7,239 nucleotides of DNA from CAZAGT01 sp964484515. Lineage in GTDB: Bacteria; Desulfobacterota; DSM-4660; Desulfatiglandales; HGW-15. The stretch lies in NCBI GenBank assembly GCA_964484515.1, contig CAZAGT010000271.1, positions 1-7,239 on the forward strand, read 5' to 3'. Shown here piece after piece: positions 6,181 through 7,239 of this stretch (within the stretch, counting starts at the first letter, position 1; each line of letters starts with the position of its first letter). Both the position numbers and the translations under genes were made by a program. The notes below the pieces were generated by a model that made no database searches, was not told where the DNA came from, and worked only from the letters and a program-made list of their open reading frames with translations.

Positions 6181-6234
6181 CAATCGGTCTCCTTGGAAAT
6201 ACGTAAATTCTAAGTCTTAGTCAGGGTCCTTGCG

Positions 6235-7071
6235 TCAGTCAGACTGTTCCCGGGTCTTGATGATTTCGATAGCATATTCCCGCGCGAGATCGCGCGCGAG
6301 CGGGGTCACCTTTCCCCCCGGCGCCAACCGTACCGCCGTTCGGCGATCGTTTGCCGCCGCATTGATTATCTTGGCGGTAATGAGAGACACAGCCTGAGGG
6401 GTTTCTCCTTGCTGGCCATTCGTCGAGGCCGGAGCGGATGACGCCTGCGACCCCTGGACGAGACGCTGAAAGGTCTGGCTTAGTTGTTCCGTAGCACAGA
6501 ATGTCATGCCGTAACTTTCCAGCTTGCCGAGGATGCGTTCTATTTCCGCCTTGATCCCCTCATTGGTCAGGATGTCGCAGATCAGGAAGCCGTCGCTGGC
6601 CGCGAGCACTTTCTTGCCCTGCAGTAGGGCCGTGAGCACGATGTTTGATTCCTGGGTTTCGCACGAGAGGGCGGCAACCTTGGCCGCCACCCTTAGGCAG
6701 AGGGTGGGTAGCACCAGGATATCGGATCGTTCCAGGACCTTCTCGATACCGTCGGGCCTAACGGTGTCCAGGATGCAACGTGCACCCGCCCGGTCCCGCA
6801 CGTCGTCTCCGCAAACAAAGGCCCGGGCGGACTCACCCGTGAAGACGCCACATTTGGCGGCCGCCTCTTCAATGATCCGGGACTGCTCCAGGGCAGCGTC
6901 GAGCTTGCGAACGCCGGCATGAAAGACCATCAATACCCTCGGCCCGTTTTCGGGCCGGGCCGGCCGGTGGTCCCTGGGGCATGTCGTCGTCCTGAGACCG
7001 AGTTCGTTCAGGGTCTCCCGAACGGCTTTCTTGACTTTTTCTGGTGTGATCTCAGTCATGCTTGCAGCCAT
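6235..7071 (-). CDS. BMC-associated flavoprotein (PPC-decarboxylase-like fold) with EutQ/EutT-like C-terminal module
   Basis: This is a 278-residue protein in three parts. Residues 6-26 (TEITPEKVKKAVRETLNELGL) form an amphipathic helix like an encapsulation peptide, followed by a Pro-rich linker. Residues about 44-200 (from PRVLMVFHAGV) resemble the flavoproteins of the phosphopantothenoylcysteine-decarboxylase class that occur in several BMC loci; the signs are the stretches DILVLPTLCLRVAAKVAAL and LLQGKKVLAASDGFL. After a Ser/Ala/Gln linker (about 205-227), residues 228-271 (including APGGKVTPLARDLAREY) match the EutQ/EutT-like module. The function of these BMC flavoproteins is poorly defined; handling FMN or moving electrons is a guess. 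It is the first gene of unit A, with the operator-like repeat 30 bases upstream. No strong ribosome site precedes ATG 7069-7071. ATG at 7057-7059 (four residues shorter), with GAGATGG upstream, is an equally possible start. Confidence 0.8.
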   Translation of the reverse strand: MAASMTEITPEKVKKAVRETLNELGLRTTTCPRDHRPARPENGPRVLMVFHAGVRKLDAALEQSRIIEEAAAKCGVFTGESARAFVCGDDVRDRAGARCILDTVRPDGIEKVLERSDILVLPTLCLRVAAKVAALSCETQESNIVLTALLQGKKVLAASDGFLICDILTNEGIKAEIERILGKLESYGMTFCATEQLSQTFQRLVQGSQASSAPASTNGQQGETPQAVSLITAKIINAAANDRRTAVRLAPGGKVTPLARDLAREYAIEIIKTREQSD

Positions 7072-7100
7072 CTCGTTGCAGTTTTATTTCTCGAAACTCG

Positions 7101-7133
7101 CTCGTATGAAACTTCATGAAATGAGGTCATTGA
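7101..7133 (-). promoter_or_regulatory. Operator/promoter-like 33-bp repeat, copy 2 (upstream of unit A)
   Basis: This block matches 2902-2934 at 31 of 33 bases; the mismatches are at 7121-7122. The inverted repeat ATGAA-AC-TTCAT is at 7106-7117 and the palindrome TTCATGAA at 7113-7120. The possible minus-strand promoter elements are ATGACC (7125-7130) and CATACG (7103-7108), which would give a leader of about 25 bases before the flavoprotein gene. Two identical 20-base cores (CTCGTATGAAACTTCATGAA), each at the head of a minus-strand unit in the same locus, strongly suggest a shared control site. Binding by the RpiR-family protein is inferred. Confidence 0.72.
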
Positions 7134-7239
7134 GCCCTAAACGCCCGGCTATGGGGGTCTCTTTTCAAAAACGAAACGTTACTTGCTCGAACGCTGAAGA
7201 AGCTTGCAAGCCAGGCGGCCGGAGCAGATTCAGAGAATG

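Noticed and set aside
6204..6222. CTAAG-T-CTTAG inverted repeat between the flavoprotein and BMC-T genes
   Set aside because: The arms are AT-rich and only five bases long with a one-base loop, so it cannot form a terminator hairpin; there is no matching site elsewhere.
7202..7211. Perfect 10-base palindrome GCTTGCAAGC
   Set aside because: It is short, has no second copy in the window, and is not followed by a T-run; chance is a sufficient explanation.
7127..7239. Minus-strand frame open from the right edge to a stop at 7127-7129 (about 37 codons), possible tail of an upstream gene
   Set aside because: The peptide resembles nothing I know, and the frame runs into the conserved regulatory repeat. 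Another frame is also open for about 24 codons, so this is weak evidence for a gene.

Overview
The window is part of a bacterial microcompartment (BMC) locus. All eight recognisable genes lie on the minus strand, so transcription runs from the right edge to the left edge. The DNA is moderately GC-rich, with a few low-complexity intergenic stretches. I would guess an uncultured anaerobe of the Desulfobacterota kind, but nothing here fixes the taxonomy.

Layout in transcription order (right to left). Unit A starts after an intergenic region (7072-7239) that holds a 33-bp operator-like repeat. It contains a small flavoprotein with BMC-type helices at both ends (6235-7071), a tandem-domain shell protein of the CcmP/CsoS1D class (BMC-T, 5563-6180), a PduA-type hexameric shell protein with a very basic tail (BMC-H, 5186-5545), a three-part protein ending in a BFD-type [2Fe-2S] domain (4516-5145), and a FAD-dependent amine/amino-acid dehydrogenase of the DAO family (3105-4310). 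A 280-bp gap (2825-3104) follows, carrying a second copy of the 33-bp repeat (31 of 33 bases identical). Unit B then contains a second CcmP-like BMC-T (2207-2824), a MurR/RpiR-family regulator (1274-2203) and a CoA-acylating aldehyde dehydrogenase of the PduP/EutE family, which runs off the left edge (1-1229).

How the genes may work together. The shell proteins and the CoA-acylating aldehyde dehydrogenase with its N-terminal encapsulation-type helix define a metabolosome: an aldehyde is made and trapped inside, then converted to acyl-CoA. The usual signature enzymes (B12 diol dehydratase, ethanolamine lyase, glycyl radical enzyme) are not in the window. In their place are a DAO-family flavin dehydrogenase and its [2Fe-2S] partner, and the partner carries BMC-type modules (a EutQ/EutT-like N-terminus and an internal encapsulation-like helix). 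The inference is a compartment fed by oxidation of an amine, N-methyl amine or amino acid, with electrons leaving through an iron-sulfur subunit. I do not recognise this combination as one of the classical BMC types. The rest of the locus lies outside the window, so the signature enzyme could still be elsewhere.

Regulation. The paired 33-bp repeats sit just upstream of each unit and contain the palindrome ATGAA-AC-TTCAT. This suits an RpiR-type repressor, and such a regulator is encoded in unit B, so a self-regulated two-operon regulon is likely.
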